Shown here: positions 1 through 8,583 of the stretch, piece by piece
How the letters are laid out: each line of letters opens with the position of its first letter
Numbering within the stretch: position 1 is the stretch's first letter
DNA from: Anaerolineae bacterium
GTDB taxonomy: Bacteria > Chloroflexota > Anaerolineae > Aggregatilineales > Aggregatilineaceae
Direction of reading: 5' to 3'
Assembly: GCA_027494015.1 (NCBI GenBank)
Contig: JAOSJP010000041.1
Location: 97,356-161,355 of the forward strand
Length of the DNA: 64,000 bases
Program-made: the position numbers and the translations under genes
Notes under the pieces: model-generated
Database searches by the model: none
Told to the model about the DNA's origin: nothing
Seen by the model: the letters and a program-made list of their open reading frames with translations, nothing else

Positions 1-803
1 GCCAGCCGGTCGTGCACCTGCGTGCCGGGGCGATGCGCGTTGGCGAAGGCCGGGCCGATCTCCGCGCCTTTGATGCTGGGCACGCTGCACACCGCCCCGG
101 CCAGCCGCCCGGTCAGGCGACGGTCGTAATGGACGTGCGACCCCAGGCCGGGCGGCAGCCCCAGCGCCACCACTTCGATGATCCCGCCGAGCGTGTCCTT
201 GTCCACTTTGGCCTGGCGGATGGCCGCGCGCATTCGTTCCGCCGCCTCCACGTCGGGGCAGCCCACATCGGACTCCAGCGCGGCGGCGAAGCGGGCCGGG
301 TAGTCGGGCGGGTCGTCGGCGAGCCGGGCTTCTTCCGCGCCGATGGCCGTCACGTAGCCGCCCACAGTGATGCCGAACTCGGCCAGCAGCCGCCGGGCGA
401 TGGCGCCAATCGCCACGCGCATCGCCGTCTCGCGCGCGCTGGCTCGTTCCAGGGCCAGGCGTAGGTCGCGGTAGCCGTACTTGAGCGCGCCACTCAGATC
501 AGCGTGACCGGGGCGCGGCGTGGTCATGGGCGGGATATCGCGCTCGGCCCAGTTCTTCCAGTCGCGGTTCCCGATGATCAGGGCAATCGGCCCGCCGGTC
601 GTGAGGCCGTTCATCACGCCGCCGGTGATGCGCGCCCGGTCGCGCTCGATCTGCATGCGCCCGCCGCTGCCGTATCCCTGCTGGCGGCGGGCCAGGTCGC
701 GATTGATGTCATCGGGCGTCAGCGGGACGCCGGCCGGCATCCCTTCCAGGATGCCGGTCAGCGCCGGGCCGTGACTTTCGCCCGCAGTGAGAAAGCGCAG
801 CAC
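1..803 (-). CDS. aroC: Chorismate synthase, 3' end cut by the window edge
   Basis: Chorismate synthase converts 5-enolpyruvylshikimate-3-phosphate to chorismate, the last step of the shikimate pathway, using reduced FMN. About 267 of the usual 360-390 residues are visible. The N-terminus reads VLRFLTAGESHGPALTGILEG, followed by the family signatures RRQQGYGSGGRMQIE, NGLTTGGPIAL and RPGHADLSGALKYGY. I chose the GTG at 803 because a GGAGG-type ribosome site lies just upstream and the protein begins exactly at the conserved LRFLTAGESHG block. It is the last visible gene of the aromatic operon, separated from tyrS by about 230 bp of repeats. Family assignment is secure; the C-terminus is outside the window. 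Confidence 0.95.
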   Translation of the reverse strand, partial: MLRFLTAGESHGPALTGILEGMPAGVPLTPDDINRDLARRQQGYGSGGRMQIERDRARITGGVMNGLTTGGPIALIIGNRDWKNWAERDIPPMTTPRPGHADLSGALKYGYRDLRLALERASARETAMRVAIGAIARRLLAEFGITVGGYVTAIGAEEARLADDPPDYPARFAAALESDVGCPDVEAAERMRAAIRQAKVDKDTLGGIIEVVALGLPPGLGSHVHYDRRLTGRLAGAVCSVPSIKGAEIGPAFANAHRPGTQVHDRL

Positions 804-820
804 AGTGCCTCCGTGAGAAG

Positions 821-873
821 CAGCTATCAGCCGTCAGCTATCAGCTATCAGCCGCCAGCATTCAGCGATCAGC
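821..873. repeat. Array of CAGCTAT/CAGCCGT/CAGCGAT words
   Basis: Seven or so head-to-tail variants of a 6-8 nt word (TATCAGC, GTCAGC, ATTCAGC, GATCAGC) fill the space just upstream of aroC. The same vocabulary recurs near 11.1, 13.9, 28.1, 44.5 and 46.4 kb. Confidence 0.7.
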
Positions 874-917
874 AAGAGCGCTTGTGTGGGGGCGCTGCTC
901 TGTGCGTCCCGCGCGCC

Positions 918-950
918 AGACTTCCGAAGTCTCGCAGACTTCGGAAGTCT
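918..950. repeat. AGACTTCCGAAGTCT-type hairpin
   Basis: Two facing copies of a 15-nt word, AGACTTCCGAAGTCT then its counterpart AGACTTCGGAAGTCT, separated by CGC. Each half is itself nearly palindromic, so several hairpins are possible. At least five other full copies occur in the window. Confidence 0.75.
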
Positions 951-985
951 CTCTTGTCCCCACTCCCCGCGCGCCAACCACTATC

Positions 986-1036
986 TTCCCCATCCCCAAT
1001 CCCCAATTCGCAATCCGCAATTCGCAATCCGCAATT
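986..1036. repeat. Tandem CGCAATCCGCAATT words
   Basis: CCCAATCCCCAATTCGCAAT followed by alternating CGCAATC and CGCAATT heptamers runs right up to the tyrS stop codon. The same heptamers form a larger array at 16.3-16.7 kb. Confidence 0.7.
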
Positions 1037-2332
1037 CTATTCCACCCGCACCAGGTGGTAGCCCTTCTTGCCCTTGCGCAGGACGAGGACGCGCCCTTCG
1101 ATGGCGTCGGCCAGGGTGACGCGCCGCTCCACGTCCTCTACACGGGCCGCGTTCAGGTACAGCCCGCCGCCCTCGATCAGGGTGCGCGCCTGCTTCTTGG
1201 AGCGCTCCAGCCCGCATGTCGCGGCCAGGTCAACCAGGCTCAGCCCCTCGCCTCCCAGGTCGGCGGCGGGCACGGCGCTGGACGGCACCTCGGCGAAGAT
1301 GTCGAGCAGATCGTCGGCGCTCAGCCCTTCCAGGTCGCGCTCGCCGAAGAGCACTTCGGTCGCCTGCTGCGCCTTGCGCAGGCCGTCTTCGCCGTGCACC
1401 GCGCGCGTGACCTCCTCGGCCAGGCGGCGCTGCGCGACGCGCCGGTGCGGCTCGGCGGCGACGGAGCGCTCCAGCGCGGCGATCTCGTCGCGATCCAGCA
1501 GGGTGAAGCACTTGAGATAGGGCACCACATCGGCGTCGGTCGTGTTGAGCCAGTACTGGTAGAAGCGGAACGGCGATGTGCGCCGGGCGTCGAGCCAGAC
1601 CGTCCCGGCCTCGGTCTTGCCGAACTTGACGCCGGTCGAGGTGGTGATCAGCGGCACGGTGAGCGCGTAGGCTTTGCCGTCGGCCACTCTGCGGATCAAT
1701 TCGGTGCCGGCGGTGATGTTGCCCCACTGGTCGCTGCCGCCCATCTGAAACGTGCAGCCGTAGTCCAGGTACAGGCGCAGGAAGTCGTAGGCTTGCAGCA
1801 GCATGTAACTGAACTCGGTGAACGACAGGCCCTCTTCACCGTCCAGCCGCGTCTTGACCGAGTCCTTGGCCGTCATGTAGTTGACGGTGAAATACTTGCC
1901 GGTGTCGCGCAGGAACTCGATCAGGTTAAGCTGGCACAGCCAGTCGGCGTTGTTGAGCAGCAGCGCCGGGTTGGGCACGCCCTCGAACGCCAGGAAATGG
2001 GCAAGCTGGGCCTTGATCCCCTCCAGGTTGCGGGCAAGCTGCTCCTGCGAGAGCAGTTGGCGCTCTTTGGCCTTGAAGCTGGGATCGCCGATCAGCCCGG
2101 TGCCCCCGCCGGCCAGGGCAATCGGCGTGTGACCGTGCCGCTGCAAATGCACCAGCACCATGATCGGCAGCAGCGAGCCGATGTGCAGGCTGTCGGCGGT
2201 CGGGTCGAAGCCGATGTAGGCGGTCACCTTCTCGCGGGCCAGGACTTCTTCAGCGCCCTCCGCCGCGTTGTGGATCATGCCGCGCCAGCGTAGCTCCTCG
2301 AACAGATTCTGTGCGGTCTTCACCTGTGCCAT
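1037..2332 (-). CDS. tyrS: Tyrosyl-tRNA synthetase
   Basis: A class Ic aminoacyl-tRNA synthetase of 431 residues that charges tRNA-Tyr. Visible features in order: the adenylate-binding HIGH-type motif HIGS (50-53) after GFDPTADSL, the GGSDQWGN tyrosine/ATP pocket (198-205), the KMSKS-type loop KFGKT (236-240), and a C-terminal S4 RNA-binding domain (about 365-431). The start at [10 protein letters not shown] agrees with family length; an upstream extension would run through the end of aroE. It lies 5 bp behind aroE in the aromatic operon, so charging capacity for tyrosine appears to be co-transcribed with tyrosine synthesis and would fall under the same leader control. Assignment is secure. 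Confidence 0.95.
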   Translation of the reverse strand: MAQVKTAQNLFEELRWRGMIHNAAEGAEEVLAREKVTAYIGFDPTADSLHIGSLLPIMVLVHLQRHGHTPIALAGGGTGLIGDPSFKAKERQLLSQEQLARNLEGIKAQLAHFLAFEGVPNPALLLNNADWLCQLNLIEFLRDTGKYFTVNYMTAKDSVKTRLDGEEGLSFTEFSYMLLQAYDFLRLYLDYGCTFQMGGSDQWGNITAGTELIRRVADGKAYALTVPLITTSTGVKFGKTEAGTVWLDARRTSPFRFYQYWLNTTDADVVPYLKCFTLLDRDEIAALERSVAAEPHRRVAQRRLAEEVTRAVHGEDGLRKAQQATEVLFGERDLEGLSADDLLDIFAEVPSSAVPAADLGGEGLSLVDLAATCGLERSKKQARTLIEGGGLYLNAARVEDVERRVTLADAIEGRVLVLRKGKKGYHLVRVE

Positions 2333-2337
2333 GTGTC

Positions 2338-3168
2338 TCACTCTTTCATTGATCGCGGATCGCCTGCCGAACTCCACAGAGCAGCCTGAGCCGCCCCCGC
2401 CATTATAACCAGCGGCGGGGCGATCCCCACCCACTGCTCGAAAGACAGCGCCCCCTGGCGGGCGAGCATCCCCAGCCCGCCAAATGTCCGCATTCCCGCC
2501 GCCTTCGCCCGGCGCATCAGCCGCGTGACCGGCGGGTTATAGACCAGGTCGTAGAGCACGGCGCCGGCTGGCAGGGGCACTTCCTGCGGCCAGGGCGACT
2601 CGTCCACGTGGGGAAACATGCCCACTGGCGTGCAGTTGACGATCAGAGCGGCCTGTGGCGCGAGCGCGGCCAGGTCGCCATAGCCCACCTCGTCCGACTC
2701 CGGCGTCCGGCTGATGGGCACGATGCGTCCCGCCCCCAGGCGTTCCAGCGCGTAGATAACCGCCTGCGCGCCCCCGCCCGTGCCCAGCACCAGACACATC
2801 GTGCCGGCGACAGGTATTTTCTGCGACAACAGGTCGTCGGCGAAGCCCCGCCAGTCGGTGTTGTCAGCGCACAGCGTTCCATCGGGCTGCACGACCAGCG
2901 TATTGGCCGCGCCGATGGCCCGCGCCGCCGCTGACACGGCGCTCACCTGGGGCAAGGCCAGCGCCGCGCCCTTGTGCGGGATGGTCACGTTGAAGCCGCG
3001 ATAGCCCGCCGTGACCAGCCGCGCCACCTGCTCGGCGAAGCGCTCAGGCGGGACGGGCAGCAGATCGTACTCCCAGTCCAGCCCCAGGGCGCGAAACGCC
3101 GCGTTGTGCATGGCCGGGGAGACGCTGTGCGCTACCGGCCAGCCGAGCAAACCCACGCGCTCAGTCAT
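2338..3168 (-). CDS. aroE: Shikimate 5-dehydrogenase
   Basis: Reduces 3-dehydroshikimate to shikimate with NADPH. The 276 residues match the usual family length. The N-terminal substrate domain shows [11 protein letters not shown] and NVTIPHK, with the catalytic lysine at 66 and the paired aspartate at 105 in NTDW. The nucleotide-binding loop is GTGGGAQA (129-136), and the C-terminal domain contains NCTPVGM and [16 protein letters not shown]. The ATG lies inside the 3' end of aroA (8-bp overlap), which suggests translational coupling. aroB, aroD/aroQ and aroK are not in the window, so the rest of the pathway must be encoded elsewhere. Assignment is secure. Confidence 0.95.
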   Translation of the reverse strand: MTERVGLLGWPVAHSVSPAMHNAAFRALGLDWEYDLLPVPPERFAEQVARLVTAGYRGFNVTIPHKGAALALPQVSAVSAAARAIGAANTLVVQPDGTLCADNTDWRGFADDLLSQKIPVAGTMCLVLGTGGGAQAVIYALERLGAGRIVPISRTPESDEVGYGDLAALAPQAALIVNCTPVGMFPHVDESPWPQEVPLPAGAVLYDLVYNPPVTRLMRRAKAAGMRTFGGLGMLARQGALSFEQWVGIAPPLVIMAGAAQAALWSSAGDPRSMKE

Positions 3169-4481
3169 GGTCGCACCAGTCCATCTGCGCGCCGAGGGCC
3201 TGCATCGTCTCGACGAAGCCGGGGAACGAGTCGTGGGCGCAGGCGGCGTCTTCGATCACCGTCTCACCGTCGGCGACCAGTCCCGCGACGGCCAGGGCCA
3301 TGGCCACGCGGTGATCGTTGTGCCCCTGCACGACCGCGCCGCGCAAGCGCTGCGGCCCGACGATGCGGAAGCCGTCCGGGCGCTCCTCGATCTCCGCGCC
3401 CAGCTTGCGCAGCTCGGCGGCCATCACCGCGATGCGGTCCGTCTCCTTGACGCGCAGCTCCGCCGCGTCGCGCACGACTGTCTCGCCCGCCGTCTGTGTC
3501 GCGATCACCATCAGGATGGGGAACTCGTCAATGGCGCGCACGATCAGGTCGCCGCCCACCGTTGTCCCGCGCAAGTCAGCCCGCCGCACGAGCAGATCGG
3601 CCACCGGCTCGCCGCCTTCCAGCCGCTCGTTCTCGCAGATCACGGGGCCGCCCATCGCCGCCAGGATGTCCAGCAGGCCCGTGCGCGTCGGGTTGACGCC
3701 CACGCCGGTCACGCGCACATCGCCAGCAACGGCCAGCAGCGCCGCCGCCAGCACGAACGCCGCCGAGGAGGGGTCGCCGGGCACAGTCAGATCGAGCGGG
3801 TGCAGCGGCGGGCCGGGGGTCAGCGTGACGCGGAAGCCGTCCACGTCTAGCTGCGCGCCCATTGCCCGCACCATGCGCTCGGTGTGATCGCGCGCCGGCC
3901 CCGGCGCGCTGACCGTCGTCGGCCCGTCGGCGAACAGCCCGGCCAGCAGCAGCCCGCTCTTGACCTGGGCGCTGGCGACGGGCAGGGTGTGGGCCATGCC
4001 GCGCAGCGCCGCCGGGCTGAAAGTGCAGCGGCGCGCGCCCGTCCGTGTCGGCGATCTGCGCCCCCATCTGGCGCAGCGGCCCGGTGATGCGGCGCATCGG
4101 GCGGCGGCGAAGCTGCGCGCTGCCGTCGAGCGCGCTGGCGAAGGGCTGCCCGGCCAGCACCCCGGCCAACAGGCGCATGGCCGTGCCGGCGTTGGCGCAG
4201 TCGAGCGGGGCGGCGGGCGCTCCCAGGCCGTTCAGCCCGCGCCCGCGCACGGCCAGGGTCGTCGCGTCGTCCTGCTCGACCTCAATGCCCAACGCCCGCA
4301 CGCAGCCCAGGGTCGCCAGCGTGTCGCCGGCGGGCAGCCAGCCGCGCACGTGACTCACGCCTTCGGCCAGCGCGCCGAGGATCAGCGCGCGGTGCGAGAG
4401 CGACTTGTCGCCGGGCACGCGCACCGTCCCGCGCAGGGCCGCGCCGGAGCGGACGCGGATGGCGGTGGGCGGGGGGGTCAT
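3161..4481 (-). CDS. aroA: EPSP synthase, single-base frameshift
   Basis: 5-enolpyruvylshikimate-3-phosphate synthase transfers enolpyruvate from PEP to shikimate-3-phosphate. The N-terminal half has VPGDKSLSHRALILGALAEG (lysine 26) and NAGTAMRLLAGVL. The C-terminal half has ASAQVKSGLLLAGLFADG, DEFPILMVIATQTAGET and NDHRVAMALAVAGL. The halves lie in different frames; the switch falls near 4010-4025. There, removing one C from TTTCAGCCC would restore the expected HFSPAALRGM. The joined length of about 439 residues fits the family. The start at 4481 has a GGGAGGA site 6 nt upstream. One extra base in an otherwise intact essential gene suggests a sequence error more than a true pseudogene, but only reads can tell. 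Confidence 0.9.
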
Positions 4482-4640
4482 AATCCTGTCCTCCCATGAA
4501 CCATCTGGCGAGGCTGAGGGGGAGGTCAACAAGCCGCTCATGTGATCGAACCGCATCCGTGCCCGGCGAGGGTGAGGCTAGGGCCGCCGTGTGAGGGCGC
4601 GCGCGCAAGCCTACGCGATCGGCCCAAGTGGTTTCGCCGC

Positions 4641-5465
4641 TCAGCGGCGCGCCGCCACAATCTCGCTCAATTCTCCTTCCAGCGAGTCCGCGTCGGCCAG
4701 GATCGCGTCCAGGTGATCGAGGTGCGCGCGCAGCTCGGCGGCGGCCCGGCGAAGCTGGTCGGCGTTGGTGCTGAACATGCCGACGATCATCGCCGCGTCG
4801 GTGCGGGCCAGGCGCGTCGCCCCGTCGAAGCCGCCCGCCGCCAGCTCCAGCAGCGCCGAGTCATCCTGCGCGCCATCCATCGCCAGGCGCATCAGGGCGA
4901 AGGAGAGCAGGTGCGGCAGATGGCTGGTCAGCGCGGTCAGGCGATCCTGGCGGGCGCGATCCATCCACAGGGGTTGCGCGCCGATTGCCCGCACCAGCGT
5001 CTCGGCGATGGCCCGCGCTTCATCGGTGGTGCGCCGCGTCTCGCAGAGCACGAAGCGCGCGCCCTGGTACAGCGTGGGGACGGCGTGGGCGTAGCCATTC
5101 TCGGCCAGGCCGCACATCGGGTGCCCGCCCACCGCCAGCACGCCCGGCGGCAAGCCGTCCAACGCCTGGCAGATGCGCGTCTTGGTGCTGCCCAGGTCGA
5201 GCAGCAGCGTCCCCGGACGCAGCGCCAGCCCCGGAACCAGGTCAATGATGGCGTGCGCGGGCACGGCCAGCACCACGATGTCGGCCTCCTGAGAGGTGCC
5301 CGGCCCGTCAATGGTGCCGCGGCTGGTGGCATCTTCGATCACGCCGGGGGCGATGTCCTCGGCGGTGATGCGCTCCACCTGGCCGCGCAGGGCCAGGGCC
5401 AGCGAGCCGCCCATCAGCCCCAGGCCGATTATGTGCACCGTACAGGCGCTAAAGGGAGCCTTCAT
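4641..5465 (-). CDS. tyrA: Prephenate dehydrogenase
   Basis: Oxidative decarboxylation of prephenate to 4-hydroxyphenylpyruvate on the way to tyrosine. The protein is 274 residues with no fused chorismate mutase or ACT domain. The N-terminal Rossmann motif is IIGLGLMGGSLALAL (about 12-26), and DLGSTKT (90-96) and GGHPMCG (113-119) are the substrate-site signatures. The all-alpha C-terminal half contains TALTSHLPHLLSFAL. The start MKAPFSACTV puts the Rossmann loop at the usual distance; it begins 4 bp after the aroF stop. Because no ACT domain is present, feedback control would come from elsewhere, plausibly the DAHP synthase N-terminal domain and the leader attenuator. Confidence 0.93.
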   Translation of the reverse strand: MKAPFSACTVHIIGLGLMGGSLALALRGQVERITAEDIAPGVIEDATSRGTIDGPGTSQEADIVVLAVPAHAIIDLVPGLALRPGTLLLDLGSTKTRICQALDGLPPGVLAVGGHPMCGLAENGYAHAVPTLYQGARFVLCETRRTTDEARAIAETLVRAIGAQPLWMDRARQDRLTALTSHLPHLLSFALMRLAMDGAQDDSALLELAAGGFDGATRLARTDAAMIVGMFSTNADQLRRAAAELRAHLDHLDAILADADSLEGELSEIVAARR

Positions 5466-5469
5466 CGCG

Positions 5470-6501
5470 CTAGACCCGCTGCGGCTGGGGGACCTGCCGC
5501 CCGACAACCGGCGCAAGCTGGCGCAGCCTGGCAACCAGCGCAGCGAAACGCTCCGGCTTGAGCGACTGCTGCCCGTCCGACTGGGCCATCTCCGGCTGAG
5601 GATGCACCTCCAGAATCAGCCCGTCCGCGCCAGCGGCGACCGCCGCCAGCGAGACGCTCTCCACATATTCCCACTTGCCGACGCCGTGACTGGGATCGGC
5701 GATGACCGGCAGGTGCGAGATGCGCTTGAGCACGGGGATGGCGTTGATGTCGAACGTGTTGCGCGTGTAGGTCTCGAAGGTGCGGATGCCGCGCTCGCAG
5801 AGCATGACGCGCATGTTGCCGTGACTGAGAATGTACTCGGCGGACATGAGCAATTCTTCCATGGTGCTGCTCATGCCGCGCTTGAGCAGGACGGGGTGCT
5901 GACTCTCGCCCACCGCGTGCAGCAGCGTGTAGTTCTGCATGTTGCGCGCCCCGATCTGCAGCACGTCGGCGTACTGGCAGACCAGCGGGACAAGCTGCGG
6001 GTCCATCACCTCGGTGACGATGGGCAGCCCGGTCTGCTCGCGCGCCTCGGCCAGGTAGCGCAGCCCCTCTTCGCCCAGGCCCTGGAAGGCGTAAGGCGAC
6101 GAGCGCGGCTTGAACGCCCCGCCGCGCAGCGCCGTCGCCCCGGCCTCGCGCACGGCGTGCGCCGTCTCGATGATCTGCTCGCGGCTCTCCACCGAGCACG
6201 GCCCGGCGATGATGGCCAGGTTCGGCCCGCCGACCGTGATCCCGTCGAGCGGAACGAGCGTGTCGTCCGGGTGGTACTCGCGGCTGGCGATCTTGTAGGG
6301 GTGGGTGACCGGCATCACCGACTGCACCCCGGACATCAGGGCGAGCTGCTCGCGGTCTAGGGGCCGCCCGCGCCCGATGACGCCGATGATTGTGCGCTCC
6401 TTGCCTTCCGACAGGTGCACATCGTAGCCCATGGCGCGGATGCGGGCGATGACATCGGAGATCTCGCGGGCGCTGGCGTTGACGTTCATGACGACGATCA
6501 T
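5470..6501 (-). CDS. aroF: DAHP synthase, type I-beta with N-terminal regulatory domain
   Basis: Condenses PEP and erythrose-4-phosphate to DAHP, the entry step of the shikimate pathway. The 343-residue protein has two parts. Residues 1-70 form a ferredoxin-like domain of the type that mediates Tyr/Phe inhibition in Thermotoga DAHP synthase. A TIM barrel follows with GPCSVES (100-106), [12 protein letters not shown] (126-137), [10 protein letters not shown] and DPSHGVGK. The start [10 protein letters not shown] has a GGGAG site upstream; a longer start is possible but would add non-conserved residues. It sits directly behind aroH, so entry enzyme and chorismate mutase are the first two products of the operon. 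The assignment is secure; Tyr/Phe regulation is inferred from the domain. Confidence 0.94.
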   Translation of the reverse strand: MIVVMNVNASAREISDVIARIRAMGYDVHLSEGKERTIIGVIGRGRPLDREQLALMSGVQSVMPVTHPYKIASREYHPDDTLVPLDGITVGGPNLAIIAGPCSVESREQIIETAHAVREAGATALRGGAFKPRSSPYAFQGLGEEGLRYLAEAREQTGLPIVTEVMDPQLVPLVCQYADVLQIGARNMQNYTLLHAVGESQHPVLLKRGMSSTMEELLMSAEYILSHGNMRVMLCERGIRTFETYTRNTFDINAIPVLKRISHLPVIADPSHGVGKWEYVESVSLAAVAAGADGLILEVHPQPEMAQSDGQQSLKPERFAALVARLRQLAPVVGRQVPQPQRV

Positions 6502-6538
6502 GAGGACATTCTCCCGGTCGTGGCTGACCAACGACGCT

Positions 6539-6940
6539 TTAGGCGGGCGTATTCACCGCGCGGTCGGGACGCAGGGCTTGCGCCTCGCGCAAGTACACAT
6601 GCTGAATCTCTTGAGATGCGCGCGCCGTGTTCCACAGCAGCAGCACGCGCAGGCACATCGGCAGCGCGCCAGGGACGTTCATCTCATGCCCGCACAGGAT
6701 GGCCACCTCGCCCCAGCCCAGCTCGCGCGCGGCGACGGCGGGGAACTCGGCGGTGAGATCGGGCGTCGTGGTGAAGAACGCGCCGCCGATGTCCTCCGGG
6801 ATGATCCGGTTGGCGTCCACCAGGGCGCGCAACAATTCGTGCGTGGCTTCGCGGATGGCGGCGGCGGTGTTGGTCGGGACGGTGATCGCGCCGCGCACTC
6901 CCTGGCAGCGTGTGGGCCGGTCGGACTGCATCGCGGTCAA
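6539..6940 (-). CDS. aroH: Monofunctional chorismate mutase, AroH class
   Basis: Rearranges chorismate to prephenate. The 133 residues match the trimeric Bacillus-type AroH fold, not the helical AroQ fold. VRGAIT (15-20) holds the active-site arginine, [12 protein letters not shown] (56-67) the next block, and [20 protein letters not shown] (81-100) the conserved cysteine and second arginine. HVYLREA (114-120) is the C-terminal tyrosine region. I chose the TTG at 6940 because AAAGGAG lies 8 nt upstream; the first ATG (6931) would be 17 nt from it. It is the first structural gene after the attenuator, so its expression should be the most directly controlled by the leader. Confidence 0.92.
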   Translation of the reverse strand: MTAMQSDRPTRCQGVRGAITVPTNTAAAIREATHELLRALVDANRIIPEDIGGAFFTTTPDLTAEFPAVAARELGWGEVAILCGHEMNVPGALPMCLRVLLLWNTARASQEIQHVYLREAQALRPDRAVNTPA

Positions 6941-6980
6941 GGCGCGAACTCCTTTCTGGCATCTGCGTGGCGTCTATAAC

Positions 6981-7013
6981 AAAAAAGGGCGCTGAGCTTG
7001 GTGCTCAGCGCCC
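6981..7013 (-). terminator. Intrinsic terminator of the aromatic-operon attenuator
   Basis: A perfect 11-bp stem GGGCGCTGAGC / GCTCAGCGCCC with a 5-nt loop is followed immediately by six T residues on the minus strand. It lies between the leader peptide stop and aroH, in the same direction as the operon, so it can only act as a premature terminator for the operon itself. Confidence 0.9.
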
Positions 7014-7038
7014 TGTGTCTCCGGTTTTTGTTTGGGGG

Positions 7039-7170
7039 TTACCCCGTGACACTGGCAGAAGGCACGCTCCGACCTGCCCTATGGCCGCCACCAAAATAAT
7101 AGAAGCCAAACCAGACCCAGGCGCTGCTGGGGCTTGTTTGCTGCAAGGTGTGGGGCTGCGTGCCAGTCAT
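7039..7170 (-). CDS. Aromatic leader peptide of the aro operon
   Basis: A 43-codon reading frame with start ATG preceded by GGGAGAG at 4-nt spacing, so it has a good ribosome site. Residues 18-26 read WVWFGFYYF: two Trp, three Phe and two Tyr in nine codons. The rest is an unremarkable Ser/Gly/Thr-rich sequence with no domain. The frame ends at TAA about 25 nt before the attenuator stem. Position, size and a run of exactly the amino acids whose synthesis follows downstream match the leader-peptide logic of trp and phe operons. I expect the peptide to have no function beyond sensing charged tRNA-Trp, -Phe and -Tyr. Expression itself is not shown by the sequence. Confidence 0.85.
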   Translation of the reverse strand: MTGTQPHTLQQTSPSSAWVWFGFYYFGGGHRAGRSVPSASVTG

Positions 7171-7194
7171 GTATCTCTCCCAGTGACAAGCAAC

Positions 7195-7224
7195 ACTGTA
7201 GCACAGGGCGGCGGGGCTTGTCAA
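7195..7224 (-). promoter_or_regulatory. Sigma-70 promoter of the aromatic operon
   Basis: A consensus TTGACA -35 and TACAGT -10 are separated by 18 bp on the minus strand, placing the transcript start near 7188, about 18 nt before the leader-peptide ATG. Confidence 0.85.
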
Positions 7225-7479
7225 TAACTCAATTGGCGGCGCGCGTCAGTGGGCCGCGCGGGGGCGAGGTAAACCGGGGCGCAGCAGAGCAGCGCCCCTA
7301 CCGGACGGGTTGTGCACGCAGCCCAGGCGCAGCAGAGCAGCGCCCCTGCCGAACGGGTTGTGCACGCGCCCCCTGCAACAGGCGCGGGAGACCAAAGAGA
7401 CTTCCGAAGGTTTCCGAAAACTTCGGAAGTCTGGTGTCTGAGCGCCTCGGCGGTGATCAGTTGTTCCTCACTGGCGCGC
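7225..7479. repeat. Repeat-filled spacer between aro promoter and the P1 peptidase gene
   Basis: No gene is seen. The spacer holds a GGGGGCGAGGT end fragment, two GGGGCGCAGCAGAGCAGCGC words around 7276 and 7328 joined by GGGTTGTGCACGC copies, and a variant ACTTCCGAAG hairpin at 7398-7432 whose loop is CCGAAAA-like. Confidence 0.6.
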
Positions 7480-8448
7480 TCACCTGCCGACCGACGCCCC
7501 CGCTGGCAGCCCGGCCAGCGGAGTCGCCGCCCGCACCGCCCGGCGGATCGCCTGGGCCGTCACCTCGGCGGCGAACGCGCCGATGGCGCTGGCGTTGGCG
7601 CGCCCGGCGCTGCCCGTCGCCAGGGCAAAGATCGTGTCGCCGTCCAGCAGCGTGTGCGCGGGGCGCACGGCGCGGGCCAGGCCATCGTGGGCCATCTGCG
7701 CCACCTGGTTGACTTCCTCTTTGCTCAGCGCGGCGTTGGTTGCCACCACGCCGATCACGGTGTTGGACGCGCCGCCGGGCGTCAGGCGCGCCAGGGCGGG
7801 CAGCAGGTTGAGCGCCCCGGCGAAGCGCGCTCCGTCCGGCGGTTGGCGCGTCCCGGCCAAGATCGTCCCGTCTTCGTCCAGCACATCGCCCAGCGCGTTG
7901 ACCGCGAACAGCGCCGCCACGCGCAGCCCGTCGCCGATCTCGACCGCCGCGCTGCCAGTGCCCGACTTGCAGGCGAAGCCCGGCCCCAGCAGCCGCCCGA
8001 CCTGCGCGCCCGCCCCCGCGCCCACGCACCCTTCTGCTGCCGGCTCCGCCGACGCTGCCGCGCACGCGGCAAAGCCCATCGCCGCGTCGGGGCGGATGGA
8101 CGGATCGCCCACGTCGAGGTCGAAGAGGATCGCTGCCGGGACGATGGGCACCACGCCGACGCCCACGTTGAAGCCAACGCCCTGCTCTTCCAGCCAGCGC
8201 ATGACGCCGCTCGCCGCGTCCAGGCCATAGGCGCTGCCCCCGGCCAGCACTATTGCGTGCACGTGCTCGACCATGTGCAGCGGGCGCAGCAGGTCTGTCT
8301 CGCGCGTGCCGGGCGCGCCGCCGCGCTGGTCCACGCCGCCGACCGTCCCCGGCGGGCAGAGCACGACGGTGCAGCCGGTCGGCCCTTCGAGGGCATGGGC
8401 GTGGCCCACGCGAATGCCGTCAATCGCGGTCAGCGTGTGGTTGCTCAT
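7480..8448 (-). CDS. P1-family Ntn hydrolase (DmpA/NylC-like peptidase)
   Basis: A member of the family that includes DmpA aminopeptidase and NylC oligomer hydrolase, enzymes that activate themselves by cutting one internal bond. The 322 residues contain DGIRVGHAH (10-18) near the start, LAGGSAYGLDAASGVMRWLEE (68-88), and a conserved AutoN-T junction at Asn229-Thr230 inside GGASNTVIGVVATNA. Threonine 230 is the expected nucleophile after self-cleavage, and DGDTIFALATG follows in the beta half. No signal peptide is visible, so it should be cytoplasmic. It faces away from the aro operon and is divergent from coaX. The substrate cannot be told from sequence; beta-peptides or N-terminal amide bonds are the family's known targets. 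Confidence 0.85.
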   Translation of the reverse strand: MSNHTLTAIDGIRVGHAHALEGPTGCTVVLCPPGTVGGVDQRGGAPGTRETDLLRPLHMVEHVHAIVLAGGSAYGLDAASGVMRWLEEQGVGFNVGVGVVPIVPAAILFDLDVGDPSIRPDAAMGFAACAAASAEPAAEGCVGAGAGAQVGRLLGPGFACKSGTGSAAVEIGDGLRVAALFAVNALGDVLDEDGTILAGTRQPPDGARFAGALNLLPALARLTPGGASNTVIGVVATNAALSKEEVNQVAQMAHDGLARAVRPAHTLLDGDTIFALATGSAGRANASAIGAFAAEVTAQAIRRAVRAATPLAGLPAGASVGR

Positions 8449-8530
8449 GAGTTATTCCCTCGCTTTTCCCACCAGGGCCACATAATCCCGTCTTATCGCA
8501 CGCATTTCGCACATTCTGCCCCAGGCCGCC

Positions 8531-8536
8531 TATAAT
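8531..8536 (+). promoter_or_regulatory. -10 box of coaX
   Basis: A perfect TATAAT lies 48 bp before the chosen start. The -35 is poor (a TTTCGC-like hexamer at about 20 bp), and there is no TG extension here. Confidence 0.5.
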
Positions 8537-8583
8537 TTCCAGCAGATTGGTGGAAAGTCACCACCCAGGAGATGAACACCCCC

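Larger units (their letters stand above)
6981..7188 (-). promoter_or_regulatory. Putative ribosome-mediated attenuator (leader RNA)
   Basis: The transcribed leader between the promoter and aroH contains nested pairings. Early leader segments CACTGG and GGCACGC (around the ribosome site and codons 3-5) can pair with CCAGTG and GCGTGCC (codons 35-41). The overlapping segment GCCAGTGTC can instead pair, with one A-A mismatch, with GACACAGGGC, which includes the first bases of the terminator's 5' arm. A ribosome stalled on the aromatic codons would leave that second segment free to block the terminator; a ribosome reaching the stop would cover it. The pairings are seen in the sequence; the switching model is inference. 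Confidence 0.75.

Noticed and set aside
884..2293. Long plus-strand frame of 469 codons over tyrS
   Set aside because: It is an opposite-strand shadow of tyrS with no recognisable domain; GC-rich DNA often leaves such frames open.
6989..7170. T-box riboswitch before aroH
   Set aside because: No T-box (TGGN-containing) bulge or specifier loop; a leader peptide explains the layout better.
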